From assembly GCF_900496995.4 (NCBI RefSeq), contig NW_024470384.1, positions 303,740 through 367,739 of the forward strand: DNA of 64,000 bases, read 5' to 3'. The translations under genes and the position numbers were made by a program. This document shows, in pieces, positions 34,001 through 46,413 of the stretch (positions are counted from its first letter, which is position 1; the number at the start of each line of letters is the position of its first letter). This DNA is from Aquila chrysaetos chrysaetos (taxonomy: Eukaryota; Chordata; Aves; Accipitriformes; Accipitridae). The notes below the pieces were generated by a model, which saw only the letters and a program-made list of their open reading frames with translations, did not search any database and was not told where the DNA came from.

Positions 34001-37000
34001 CCAGACGCTGGAGAACATGCTGGCCTCCGTCAAGAAGGGAAAAAAGATCAACGAGGAGGAAATCCCCCCTCCAGTGGCGCTGGGGAAGGGTGCGAGCTCC
34101 CCGCAGCCCTCTCCGGTGTCCCCCCCGCCAGCCGCCCGCCCCGGCTCCCCGCAGCCGCCTCCACAGCCGCCCGCTGCCTCTGCCTCCAAGCCACAGCCGC
34201 CCCCCATTCTCCCGAAGCCTCAGGTCCTGCCCGTCAGCTCTCCGGAGGTGAAACCATCTCCTCCCTTGCCGTCTTCCCACCCAGGCAAAGGTTTGGCTTG
34301 TTCTTCTGCTCCGGAGATGGCTGTACCCCGCTGCTGATGGGGAAACCGGCAACACTGCTCTTCTCTCTGCTTCCCCAGGCTCTGACCGTGCCAGCGCCGA
34401 GGCACTGTTGCGGGGCCGGCAGCGGGAGTACAAGCTTGCGGCGCTGCACGCCAAGCAGCGTGGAGACCTGGAGATGGCCACAAAGTACTACCGGGTCGCA
34501 AAGGTAAGGCTCTGCGTGGCTGGGCACGCATCGGGCAGCCAGAGTGGCTTGAATTTCCCTTCCCATTCAATATTGGCGCAAATCTCCGGCTTTTCGTGGC
34601 TTCTGTAGTAAAACAATGGTCTGTTGGGCTGGCTGGGGCTGGCTGCAAAACTCAACACAGAAAAAGAGCAAGCTTTTCTCTTTTCCTGGTGATTTTTCAG
34701 AGCTTTGACTCCTTGCTCGAAGCGGCAGGGAATGGCCAGCCGGTGGAGCTGAGCAGTGTGCCGCCTCCTCCCGGTAAGACCCAAAACCCTGCCAGGGAGC
34801 AGCGGGGAGCGTTCGTACCCCCTTTTCGGAGGGTCGAGAAAGCCAGCATGGCTGTTCTGCTCATCCTGGCGGATGCAGCAATTACCTCGCTGCTCATTTG
34901 CGGGTGCCAATCGCTTCCTTCTCCACAGACCAGCTGCCAAAGGAGTTGTCGCCTGGCCAGCCGCAGCCTGCCGCAGCGGTGCCTGTGCCAGAAGTTAAAC
35001 CAGCATCTCCCGCAGCAGGTAGAAGCCCCAACAGCTAATTTCTGACCCCAAATTGCTCTCTAAGGAAAGGGAAGTTCAAAGAGAAAGGCAATTGAAGCTT
35101 TTCTCCGGCTCTCCCCCCAAACAGACGTTCCCCCCCCCTCCCCGGGATGTGCTGGAGGCTCTGCAGCAGCGGATGGAGCGGTACAAGACGGCGGCGGCGC
35201 AGGCCAAGAGCAAGGGAGATGACCGGAAGGCCCGGATGCACGAGCGCATTGTCAAGGTGCGGCAGCCGCGCGCTCTGCCAGCCGGCGCGGTGCTGCTGGC
35301 CCCGCCGTGGCCCTGCTCAGCCTCCGCTTTCCCTTCCAGCAATACCAGGACGCCATCCGGGCGCACAAAGCTGGGAAAACGGTGGATTTCTCGGAGCTGC
35401 CCGTTCCGCCAGGTATTTTCCCTGTCCGTTTCGTGGCGAGCGCTTCTCGGGGCCATTTCCCAAAGCCAGCGTGCCGCGAGGAGGAAGATTTGGACCCCTC
35501 CAGCCCAGTGAGGTGGGGAAGCCTTTGGTACCACCCAGCCTTTCCCCTTTGCACCCCTCTTGGCCAGGCTTCCAGCCTATCCAGGGCACGGAGACGCCGT
35601 CCGGAGACCAAAGCATCGCTGGAGTGCTGGAAACGGCCATGAAGCTGGCCAGCCAGGAGGTCCACGAGGAGGATGATGGTGCTGAAAAGGCAAAGGTCGG
35701 GGTTTCTGGGGACTCGGGACCCCCTGTCTGACTCCCCCCGCTGCCGCAGGAATCCAAAACAGAGAGCGGGGAGTGCTCTCGAGGGTACGCCCGGCCCTCC
35801 CGCGCCTGAGGAGCGGACGTTTCGTGTTCTTCCTATTGCAGCCCCCTCTGACGCCATCCCTTCTGTTCCCGGCACAGCCTGCCGCCAGCCCTGCCCCAGC
35901 GAGAGCCGCTGCCGCCTCCCAGCCCAAGCAGCCACCGCCGCCTCCCCAAACCTCCTCTGCGGGTGCCCCCAGTTCTGCCGGAGTGGCCAAACCAGCCCCC
36001 AAAACCACCGCGAAAGGTACCGGCCTGAACCAACGCTCAGTCCTCGCTGAGTCTGACCACGCTGGGGGGATGACGGGACCGGGGTGAGGATGCTGAGCCC
36101 CCCTCTTCCCCCGTAGCCCAGCAGCAGCTGGCATTCCTGGAAGGCAGGAGGAAGCAGCTGATGCAGGCCGCCCTCCGTGCCAAGCAGAAGAACGACATCG
36201 AAGGGGCAAAGCTCTTCCTGCGCCAGGCCAAAGGGCTGGACCCCATGATTGAGGCCTCGCAGAATGGCTTGCCTGTCGATATAACCAAGGTCAGGGGTTT
36301 TTTTAGGTTTGTGGCTCTGGGCAGGCTCCTCGTGTCACAGATCTGACCCCTTCCCTCCTCTCCAGGTCCCCGAAGCCCCCGTGAACAAGGAGGACTTTGT
36401 GCTCGTGCAGCGTCGGGGGGTGCACATCTCTCCCGAGGCAGCCAGCCAGTACCTGGAGCTGATGAAGCTGATCCGGCAGCAGCACGAGGTAGCGGAGCCC
36501 AGGGGACGGCCAAAAAATAGGGTTATTTTGGCCGCATGCGGGGAGAGATTGAGAACGAGGTGGGCAGGATGCCATGTGGGGCTGCGTGAAGTGTGCAATG
36601 AAAGAGGGGAGACCTGGGGGGGGTGTCCTTCCTCACTGTAGATGAGGAAGGAAGGATAGTGAGGAGGAAGGAAATGAGCTGCTTCCCTCGCCAAGGGCAG
36701 GGTGCTTTAAATCTCGGCATAAATCGAGGCTGAGTTTGGACTGAAGCGGGGTTTTCTGCTGGAGAAGAAACCTCCAGGCTGGAGCAGGACACTCGGGAAA
36801 GGGGCGATGCCTCTGAGCTTGGAAAACCCAGCACCAACGTGTCCGGGGAGCGCTGGGTCAGGTGGATCTGGCGTTGGGGCTGCCATGGCTGCCCAAGGAG
36901 CTCTGCTTCTCTGTGGCCGCCCGTGCCAGGAGGCCGGCGGGATGCAGAAACCTTCCTCTTCTCTCCTCTTCCTCCCAGATGTGCATGAATTACTCCAAGC

Positions 37001-40000
37001 AGTTCACTCACCTGGGGAACATTGCGGAGACGACCAAGTGAGTCTGCCGGCCAGTGCACGCGGCGTTTGTCTGCTGGGGTGGTGCGGGCAGGCAGAGAGG
37101 GCAGGATTGCCACAGGGAGAGGCACCTTCCTTGCCACGAGAGTGCGGTGGTGCTGAGGAAGATGAGGACATTGCCATAAGCCGCTCTCCCGCCAGGTTTG
37201 AGAAGCTGGCTGAGGACTGCAAGCAGAATATGGAGATCCTGAAGCAGGCCCACGCCCGGGGCTTCCCGCTGCCCAAGTACCATTATGAGCAACGAACTTT
37301 CAGCGTCATCAAGTAGGGGCTAGCTGGCCGAGCGCGGCTTCCGCAGGCGAGGAAGGACAGGCGGGCGCTGATGGGATCCTTCCGCTCTCTCCGTCCACAG
37401 GATCTTTCCGGAGCTGAACAGCAATGACATGGTGCTGTCGATAGTGAAAGGGATCAACCTCCCGGCACCACCAGGTGAGAGAAAACAGGGGAGAGTGCAG
37501 GATGGCCGTGACTGCGGAGACCTCCCCAGCTCGGGCTATGCTGCTCGGCTGTAGGCACCGGCCCAGAGGGCTCGCGGCAGCTTGCAAGCCACCGGCACTG
37601 CCCGGCAGCTGTCAGCCGGCGCTTGGCAGCTGGGGATTCTCACCGTGGTGGGGAGGAGGGAGCGCTGGGATTTGCTTGTTTCCCCCTTGCTGTGCCTGGT
37701 GCCCGCTGACAACTGTCTTTTTTCTTAATTATCTGCTGTTAAAATGCCCCGGGGGCAGCTGGGCCCCTCGCCAGCGCTCATTAACCTGCACTGCTTCCCC
37801 GGCTGTTCTCACCCGCGGGGAGCGGTGAGGACATGGCGATGGTCCTGCCAAAGCCCCGATATGCCAGGCGGGCTCCCCAAGGAGCAGCAGGCAGCTGCCT
37901 GTGCTGGCAGAGCTCAGGGACAGTGCGGGGGCCCAGGGAGGACTGTGAATCCTCTGCCGCGGCAACCTGCGAGCGGTCGGCACCGCTGGCACAGAGCTCA
38001 CGCCGTGTTGGCCTTGCAGGTGTGGCTCCCAACGATCTGGACGCCTTCGTGCGCTTCGAGTTCCCCTACCCCAACGCGGTAAGTCGGCATCCCTCCGCCG
38101 TGCTCCCCGGCCGAGTGGCTCAGCCCTCAGCCTCCCGCCTTCACCTTGGCAGGAGGAAGCTCAAAAAGACAAGACCAACGTCATCAAAAACACCGATTCT
38201 CCCGGTAAGTGCCCCGTTCTGCCCTTCCTGAGAGGCAGGGAGGGGGCTGGGTACCAAGGGAACGACATGAAGGCTCCGCGCCATCACTGCAGAGCGTGCC
38301 AAGGCTCCAGGCTGAGAATCGTTAGTGTGACAGGGTGGGGGTAATTAACACGGCTCTGCTCCTGGCCCCCATCTCGCTGGGGGCTCGGCGCTGCTCCTCC
38401 TGTTGATGCCGCGGTTTTGGTGCGGTGGTTCCCTTGGCAGAGTTCAAGGAGCAGTTCAAGCTGTACATGAACCGAGGGCACCGGGGGCTCCGGCGGGTCC
38501 TTCAGACCAAAGGCATCAAGTTTGAAGTGGCGCATAAAGGGTAAGAGACCGAGGTTTTCCCCCCTATTCCGGCTGCCCTGAGCTGGTTTTACCCCTCTCC
38601 GCTCTCCCAGGGGGCTGTTCAAGACGGACCGCGTCATCGGCACAGCCCAGCTCAAGCTGGAGGCACTGGAGACGGCGTGCGAGGTTCGGGAGATCATTGA
38701 GGTGAGGAGCACCGGGGCCCGTCACCCCCCCCCACCGCCATCTCTTGGGGGTGGACACCGGCTCTCCGGTTCGTTAATGGGATTTCCCTCCTCTCTCTGG
38801 TTTGTTAACGGTATTTCCCTCGTCTCTCCCAGCTGCTGGATGGCCGCCGGCCCACGGGGGGGAAGCTGGAAGTGATCGTGCGGATCAGGGAGCCCCTGAG
38901 CTCCCAGCAGCTGGAGACGAGGACGGAGCGCTGGCTGGTCATCAACCCCAGCACCATGCCGCCGGTAAGTGCCGCGGCGGGCGCCGGATGCTGCCCGCAG
39001 GCCCCAGTTGCCCTCAGGCTCCCCATCCATTAAATAAACGCCGCGGCGGGGGGGGAAACACCCTCTTAAACCCGGCTCTCCCTCCAGGTTGCCGTCCCCA
39101 AACCCAAACCGGCCGTCGCTCCCGCAAAGGAAGTGAACAACAGGCGAGTGCCGGGGGGCTGCCTGGCAAGTGCCGCGGTGCGGCGGCACTGCCGGCAGGG
39201 CACGCCGGGGCGGCGGGGGCTCGGCACCCTCTTTCGGGGGCTGTTTGGGGGTTGACCGGAGCGGTTGGTGGGATCCAAATCATCCTCGGGGGGACCAGGC
39301 TGGGATGGGGACATGATGCCGGCACGGCAGGTGCCGTTCACCGTCTCTCCTCTCCGTCTTTCCTTCCCTTTCAGGACAGCCATCTGCTCGGTGCTGTAGC
39401 GAGGCCGGCCCTGCCTGCACCTCTTCTCCTCCTCTTCCTCCTCTTCTTCCTCCACGGGGCCTGCTTTTGCCCAAAGGGGCGCAGGCCAGAGCCGCAGCCC
39501 AGGAAAACTCTGATTTCTGGACACCTTGTCCTGCTCCATCCCTTCCTCAGTGGCTGCTCCCACCCGCAATCCGGGGGCGTCCCAATCCGGGGGTCTCCGT
39601 GCTTGCCGTTGCCAATGAGGCCGGTTTGGCAGCTGGGGAGCGGCACAGAGTGGGAATTAACCCCCCCCCCCGGCCCCATCCGGCTGCAGGAGGAGGAGGA
39701 GAAAAGGGCAGGCATCGCATGGAGGAGAGGAGCAAGGACCAAGGTGGGAGATGAGGAGCGAGGAAGGGAGGGCTGGGTCCCCCCCCCACCATGGCCAGTC
39801 GCCCCCCCCCTCCCCGGGACCCCCGTTCCTCTCCTTCCCAGCCAACCGGCCTGCACTGGCAGATGGTGTCCTGAAAGGACGGGGCTGGGGGTACATCGCG
39901 GGCCGAGCCTGGGGGGCTTGGGGGGGGGGGCCACCGCCCCCTCCCCATCCTCCCCCCACCTCACCTGGGTCCGTCTCCCCCCTCCCCGCAGCAGGGCCGT

Positions 40001-40772
40001 GCCGGCGTTGCCCAGCCTCAACCTGCTGGCCTTCGACCAGGAGAAGCTGGAGAGGAAGGTGAGCACCGCCATCGCCGTGCCCACGGCGTTTGGGGAGGGG
40101 GGGTCCCCTCACCGCTGCATCCCCACCACCACCGTCACCACCACGTGTGTATGTTCCCCCCCCACACCCCACCGTGCTCCCTGTCCCCGCAGATGCTGGC
40201 GTACAGGCAGGCGCAGCGGCCGGTCCCCCCCGAGCTGCGGGAGCAGTACCAGGACATCGCCCGGCGCAGCCAGCTCCTGCGGTCGCGCCTGCAGCACGGC
40301 GACCCCCCCTTCCGCAAAGGTGAGGTGCCCGCGTAGTGTGTGTGTGTGTGGGGGGGGCACGGGTGGGGGTGTCCATGCCCCCCCCCCCGCCGACTCTATT
40401 TTCCCCTTTTTCCCCTCTTTTTAGAGTACCTGGCCCAGCTGGAGCGGTACCTGCAGCTCTACACCGAGACAGCGAGGCGCCTGGGCACCGAGGGCAACCG
40501 GGTCAGGCAGCCCCCCCCCCCCCCCCCAAAACCGCCGTGGGGTACACCAGCACCCAAGGGTGCTATTGGGGGTGGGGGGCCCCACTCATCCCCCCCCCCC
40601 CCCGATGTCTCCTCGGCAGGACGCGGCCAAGGAAGCGCTGTACAAGAGGAACCTGGTGGAGAGCGAGGTGAGGGGCAGGCCTGGGGGGGGGGTGTCTTTC
40701 TGGGGGTCCCCCCCTGCTCCCCCTCACTGCCCCCCCCCTCTTCTCTTCCAGCTCCAAAAGTTCCGCCGATGA
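31044..40772 (+). CDS. CC2D1A: Coiled-coil and C2 domain protein 1A (Freud-1/Aki-1), about 29 exons
   Basis: CC2D1A is a scaffold that binds ESCRT-III CHMP4 proteins, acts in NF-kB and Akt signalling, and represses some promoters. Coding exons: 31044-31097, 31641-31776, 31972-32084, 32225-32290, 32831-32974, 34005-34290, 34379-34503, 34701-34773, 34929-35018, 35125-35256, 35340-35412, 35568-35695, 35842-36016, 36117-36289, 36366-36488, 36979-37037, 37196-37312, 37401-37474, 38020-38078, 38153-38204, 38441-38540, 38611-38701, 38833-38964, 39088-39143, 39995-40058, 40193-40319, 40425-40501, 40620-40667, 40752-40772. Four DM14 repeats are seen, for example MYRTAIANAKQAGD, EYKLAALHAKQRGDLE, RYKTAAAQAKSKGDD and LMQAALRAKQKND. 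A C2 domain follows, from FPELNSNDMVLSIVKGINLP. All phases agree after removing one base from the C run at 35130-35138. The result is about 988 residues (human 951). The intron after 39143 appears to use a GC donor. Confidence 0.95.
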
Positions 40773-41158
40773 GCTGCCCCCCCCCCCCCCTGGGGCTGGG
40801 ACCAAATGGGGGTGCAGGCGCTTTTGGGGGGGGGGGGGGGGCACACACGGGACAACCCCCCCCCCCCCCAGGCGCTGCTGTGACAATCACAGGGATCAGA
40901 GCTGCTATGTGTGTGTCCCCCCCGGTCCTTCCCCCTGGGGACACAATGACACTAACCCCCCCCTCACCCACTCCCGGGGTCCCCGTCCGTCCCCCCCACA
41001 CACCAAAAAGCACTTTGCCCCCCTCCCGCGGCGGCCGGGCGGGCAGGGACCTCTCTCCCCCCCCCACCCCGTCCCCCCCTCCCTGTCACCCCTCCAAGTG
41101 CCTGTCCCCAGGGGCCGGGCTGCGCAACGGGTTTATTTTGTGCTTTCACACACAAATC

Positions 41159-41164
41159 TATAAA
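41159..41164 (+). terminator. CC2D1A: Possible variant poly(A) signal of CC2D1A (TATAAA)
   Basis: No AATAAA occurs between the CC2D1A stop and the DCAF15 promoter. TATAAA, about 390 bases after the stop and followed by T-rich sequence, is the best variant hexamer. Confidence 0.4.
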
Positions 41165-41269
41165 GTTTTTAAGAAGAAAAAGCCGGGGTTCGGTGAATTC
41201 CCCCCCCCCCGCCGCGTCGGGGGGGGGGCGCTAGGACCCCTCGGGCGCGGCCCGGGCCTGGTGCTGCCG

Positions 41270-41626
41270 CCCATCCCCGTCGTTATGGTAACGGCTGCCG
41301 CCAGGCCCCGCCCACTCCCCAGGGACCGCCCCCACCCCGCCGGTGCCTCTTCGCCATAGCAACCCGCTCCGGTGCGGACGGGCGGGAGGGTGGCCCAATC
41401 ACGGCGCGGCTGCTGCGGTCCTATTGGTCTTAGCGCGTCGCCGGGGTGGGGCGCGTTGGGGATTGAAGTCGGCGACGGGCCAATGGAGAGGGGGGTGCCG
41501 GCCTCGAGCCGCCGGGTTCCCCAATGAGAGGCGCGGGCGGCGGAGGGCTGGCCAATGGGCGCGCGGCGTGGGCGGGCCGTCGGCGGAGGGCCGGGGCGCT
41601 CCGGAAGCTGAGGGGGCCGGGGGAAA
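41270..41626 (+). promoter_or_regulatory. DCAF15: DCAF15 promoter, CCAAT cluster
   Basis: Within 230 bases there are five CCAAT boxes in either orientation (near 41394, 41421, 41480, 41520 and 41551). Two RFX-like half sites lie upstream: GTTATGGTAAC at 41283-41293 and CCATAGCAAC at 41353-41362. The start codon follows at 41627. Confidence 0.65.
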
Positions 41627-44600
41627 ATGGCGCCCAGCTCGAAATCGGAGCGGGGCGGCCCGGGGGGAAAGCGGGGCCCGGCGGGGGCGGCGGGCGGGTC
41701 CTCGGCCGGGTCGGGCCCGCGGGGGCGCCGCGAACACGTCGTGAGGCAGCTCGACCGCGTCAAGGTGAGCGGGGGGCGGCGGGGAACATGGCGGGGGGCG
41801 GCGGGGGGCCTGAGGGGAGGATGGGGCGGCTGAGGGGGCTCTGAGGGAGATGGCGGGGGGGGGGGACGGCAGAGGTCTGAGGATGGAGGGACACTGCACC
41901 GGGTGTCGGGGGAGACAGGGCGGGGGTCCCTGGGGGGGGCGGTCGTGGTTGGGGGGGGGGCCCTGATTTGGGGGGTCTGTGAGGGGTTTGGGGGACACGG
42001 GGACGGGCGGGGGGAGCCCGGCGGGGGGGGGGCTGGAGAGGGGCGATGGTGGGAGGGGGGTGTTGGGGGGCTGGAGGTGGGTGTGGGGTGGGGAGGGTTG
42101 GGAGGGTGGTGGCTGGAGGCCGGGGGGGGTCCCTGATGGCGCTGCTCTCCCCCCCCCTCAGATCAGCGGGCAGCTCTCGCCCCGGCTCTTCCGCAAGCTG
42201 CCGCCGCGGGTCTGCGTCTCCCTGAAGAGCATCGTGGACGAGGACTTTCTGTGCGCGGGGTGAGGGTCCGGCGCGGGGCGGGGGGCATGCGGGGTGGCCG
42301 CCCCATCTGCGGGGGGGTGTGCTAGGCTGAAGCTGCTGCATGTGTCTCCCCCCCGTCCCGTCCCCCCCAGGCACATCTTCCTCGGGTTCTCCAAGTGCGG
42401 CCGCTACGTCCTGTCCTACACCAGCAACAGTGGTGACGACGACTTTTCCTTCTACATCTACCATCTCTACTGGTGGGAGTTCAACGTCCACAGCAAGCTC
42501 AAACTGGTACCACACCCACCTCCTCTGCCAGACAGACAGATGGACGGACACCTGCCTCCCTCCTGGGAGCTTCCCGTGGAGTTTGGGGGGGCCACCCCCG
42601 TGGCCACCCCCTCCCACCGCGTCCCCTCCCGCAGGTGCGGCAGGTTCGGCTCTTCCAGGACGAGGAGATCTACAGCGACCTGTACCTGACGGTCTGCGAG
42701 TGGCCCAGTGACTCCTCCAAAGTCATCGTCTTCGGCTTCAAGTGAGCGCGTGTCCCCCCCCACCTTACCACCGTGTCCATCCCCCCCCGCCCCGGGGGCT
42801 GCCTTCTCACCACTCTATCCCCCCCAGCACCCGCTCCGCCAACGGCCTCCTCGTCAACATGATGATGATGAGCGACGAGAACCACCGCGACATTTACATC
42901 AGCACCGTAGCCATGCCGCCACCCCGACACTGCCCCGGCTGCCGGGACATGGCCCTCGCCCACCCCGGTGAGCCCCCGCCGTGCCGCCGAACCTTCCCCC
43001 CCCCCCCCAAACCCACGCCACGGGGCCGCCACCGGCCCGGCCCCCCCACCCCAACCCCACGCTGAGGCGTTGCTTCTCCCCGGCTGCCCGCAGGCGACCG
43101 GCAGGCGCACTGCCTGCGGCACGGCTTCATGCTGCACACCAAGTACCAGGTGGTGTACCCCTTCCCCACCTTCCAGCCCGCCTTCCAGCTCAAGAAGGAC
43201 CAGGTCGTGCTGCTCAACACCAGCTACTCCCTGGTGGCCTGCGCCGTCGCCGTCCACGCCGCAGGTACGGCGCCGCCGGGACCCCCGCCGCGCCTCACCG
43301 GGACCACCCCCCTTTCGCCGTAACCTCCCGGCTTCCTCCTCCTCCCGCAGGCGACAGCAGCTCTTGCCAAATCCTCTACGAGCGCCGGAGCCCGCCGGCG
43401 CCCTGTCGCCGGGCGGGATGCGTCCCACCGCGGCCGGAGGAGCCGGGGGAGCGGGAAGGGTCCGGGACGCCGGCGCAGCCCCTCGCCGGTCGGGCGGCGT
43501 CGGGGGACGGGCAGGGCCGGGCGGGCGCGGGGCTCTCCCCCGCCGTGGCCAAAGCCAAAGAGTTCGTGGCCGACATCTTCCGACGTGCCAAGGAGGCCAC
43601 GGCGCCGGCCGGCGGGGGGGGGCGAGGAGGAAGAGGAGGAGGACGAGGACGAGGAAGGCGGCGGCGCCGCCGCCGCCACCGGCTTCGAGTGCCGCCCCCC
43701 ACCCCTCCCCGCCGCTGCCCCCCCCCTGCTCGGGGCCAGCTGGCTCGGGGCGCTGCCGCCTGCACCCCGCCTCCCCCCGGGGGGACGGCAGCCCCCCGGG
43801 CGAGCCCCCCCCCGCCCCCGGCCCCCCCTGCACCCCCCCCCGCGCCCCCCCCCCGAGCCCGGCTACGTCAACTACACCAAACTGCGCTACGTGCTGGAGC
43901 CCGGCGAGCCCGCCGTGCCCGAGGAGGGTGAGCTGCTGGCGGGGTGACTTGGGTTCCACTCGGGGGTGCCCCCCCCCCCCAGCCTTGGGGGTGCCCCCCC
44001 CCCCCGCTTTAGGCCCCCCCTCACCCTGTTTGTGTCCCGTCCCCCCCCCAGAATACGAGGACGACAAGATCTCGCTGCCCTTTGTTGTCACGGACCTGCG
44101 CGGGCGCAGCCTGAAGCCGCTGAAGGAGCGGGCCACGGCGCAGGTGAGTGGGGGGGGGGGGCTTTGGGGTGACCCCCCCCGTCTCCCCGCCCAGTGCAGC
44201 GCCGCGGGGGGGGGGGGACGGGCGCCTCCCCCCCCCAGGGGCAGTACCTGACGGTGGAGCAACTGACGCTGGACTTCGAATACGTCATTAACGAGGTGAT
44301 CCGTAACGACGCCGCCTGGTCCCGCCAGTTCTGCTCCTTCAGCGACTACGACATCGTCATCCTCGAGGTGGGGGCAGGGATGCAACGGGCCCCCCCCCAG
44401 GCCCCCCCTGGGTCCCCTCCAGCTCACCCTGACCCCCCCCCCACCTTGTTCCCCCCCAGGTGTGCCCCGAGACCAACCAGGTCGTCATCAACATCGGGCT
44501 GCTGCTCCTGGCCTTCCCCTCGCCTGATGAGGAAGGACAGCTTCGGTGAGGGGATGGGGGGGGCCACGAGCGACGCCCCCCACCCTAAAACACCCCCCCC

Positions 44601-45213
44601 CCCCCAGCTGACCCCCTCCTCCCGCAGACCAAAGACCTACCACACCAGCCTGAAGGTCGCCTGGGACCTCAACACCGGCACCTTCGTCACCGTCAGCGTG
44701 GGGGACCTCACCGAGGTCAAGGGACAGACGAGGTGGGGGCACGGCGGGGCGGGGGGGGGGCGAAATTTGGGGGGCCGGGGGCTTGGAGGGCACGGTGGGG
44801 GGGGCAATCTGGGGGGCTGGGGTAATTTGGGGGGGGCTGGGGGACCTGTGGCCGGTGCCAGGCTTTGGGGGTGTCGTGGCCACCCTGCAGCAATCTGGGG
44901 TGGGGGACTCAGGGTGCTGGGATGGACCCCAGACCCCCCCCCAAAAAACCTGCCCCCCCCCCCAGCGGCAGCGTCTGGAGCTCGTACCGCAAGGGCTGCG
45001 TGGACACGGTGATGAAGTGGCTCGTCCCCGAGAGCAGCGGCCGCTACGTCAACAGGATGACGAACGAGGCGCTGCACAAAGGTGGGGCCGGGGGGGGGGG
45101 TCCCTGGGGGGGGGCCAGTCCCCTCCCACCACTCACCCCCCCCCCCTCTGCCCCCAGGCTGCTCCCTGAAGGTGCTGGCAGACAACGAGCGCTACACCTG
45201 GATCGTGCTGTAG
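41627..45213 (+). CDS. DCAF15: DDB1- and CUL4-associated factor 15, 13 exons
   Basis: DCAF15 is the substrate receptor of a CRL4 ubiquitin ligase with DDB1 and DDA1, known as the target of aryl sulfonamide degraders. Exons: 41627-41764, 42162-42259, 42371-42506, 42635-42741, 42828-42967, 43094-43264, 43351-43927, 44052-44143, 44239-44367, 44460-44545, 44628-44732, 44966-45081, 45158-45213. Diagnostic segments include [21 protein letters not shown] and CLRHGF zinc-ligand motifs, [15 protein letters not shown], the C-terminal [19 protein letters not shown] and the end [13 protein letters not shown]. Lengths sum to 1951, one base too many. The frame changes in exon 7 at the G run 43614-43622, before an acidic [12 protein letters not shown] stretch. 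Corrected length is about 649 residues against 600 in human, the excess lying in the disordered middle. Confidence 0.95.
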
Positions 45214-45401
45214 GGCCCCCCGGGGCAGGGCGGGGGGGTTGGTGTTCCCCCCCCACCCCGTTTTTGGGCCGTTTGCGGTTTTTTTTGGGGTTTTTTTTTT
45301 TTTTTTTCTCTCCTTTTTCTGTTCAGTGTTTCAACGCGGGGGGGAAGGCAGGGCACCCCCAAGGAGGCTGGACCCCCCCCTCCCCCCCAGCCCCCCTTCC
45401 T

Positions 45402-45407
45402 AATAAA
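45402..45407 (+). terminator. DCAF15: Poly(A) signal of DCAF15 (AATAAA)
   Basis: A canonical hexamer lies about 190 bases after the stop. It faces the RFX1 signal on the opposite strand only about 150 bases away. Confidence 0.8.
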
Positions 45408-45553
45408 TATTCCCATTTCCACATCTCTAGCGCCTTCATTCACCGGGGTTTTGGGGTGAATCCCGGCGGTTTTGGGCCCCCCCCTGCGTTGTCATTCTCC
45501 CCCCCCCTCCCCAGCGGCGCAGGGAGGGGCAGGGGGCAAAGACCACGGCGGAT

Positions 45554-45559
45554 TTTATT
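45554..45559 (-). terminator. RFX1: Poly(A) signal of RFX1 (AATAAA on - strand)
   Basis: The + strand reads TTTATT. It lies about 855 bases beyond the RFX1 stop. The sequence between is a G- and C-run-rich 3' UTR with no coding content. Confidence 0.7.
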
Positions 45560-46413
45560 CCTCTTAAGAAAGAACTACAAAAGGTAGAAAACAGCGTCTG
45601 CGGGGGAGGACGACACTGGGGGGGGGGGGGAGGGCATGGGGGGGGCCCCCGCCCCCCCCCCAAAATAGAGGTTTTTCACACGGGCTCTCGATTGCGGCCA
45701 CAAACACCGACCCCTCCCCCCGGGGGGGCCCCGGACACACGGGGGGTGGGCAGGGGGGTACAAAAGCACAGAATTGATCGAAAACTAGAATATCTAATAC
45801 GGGGGGAGGGGGGAAGGGGGCTGAAGCTCGGGGGGGGGGGCCGGGGGGGCCCCTTCATGCGGGGGGGGGGGGTCCTGGCGTAAGGCAGCGGGGGCGTGGG
45901 GGGTGTTTGGCACTGGGGGGGTGGGCGGGGGGGGGCTGGGGGGGGAGTTGCCCCCCCAACATTGTTCCGGGGGGGGGGCAACATCCAGGATTCCCCCGGG
46001 GTCTCTGTGACTTCCCCCCCCCCCCCCCCCAGCAGTCTCTGTCCCCGCCCCCCGGGGTGTTTTTTGCCCCCCCCCCCCCCCCCCAGCATTTCCCCCCCCC
46101 CCCAAGGGTCCCTAAGTTGCCCCCCCCCCCCCGGGGAGGGGCCATCCCCAAATCCTGCTATTCCCTTTGCTGGAGCAGCGGGGCCCCCCGCGCCCCCCCC
46201 CCCCCATGTCCATCCCCTCGGGGGGGCCGGGGGGGCTTTGGCACACGATCCCGGCGCGTTGCTTAAGGCACATTGTCGCCGCTGAGCGACTCCCGCGGCC
46301 CCCCCGGCCCCCCCCCCGCTGGGTAGCTGCGGGGAGGGGGGGGACGCGGGGGGCCCAGGCAGGGGTGAAAGCGCGGGGGGGGGGGCGGGGGGGTACCGGG
46401 GGGGGGGGGGCCC

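Noticed and set aside
35750-35784. Extra CC2D1A exon (ESKTESGECSR)
   Set aside because: It has a good acceptor, but its length breaks the phase to the exon at 35842. Skipping it keeps the frame from 35695 to 35842.
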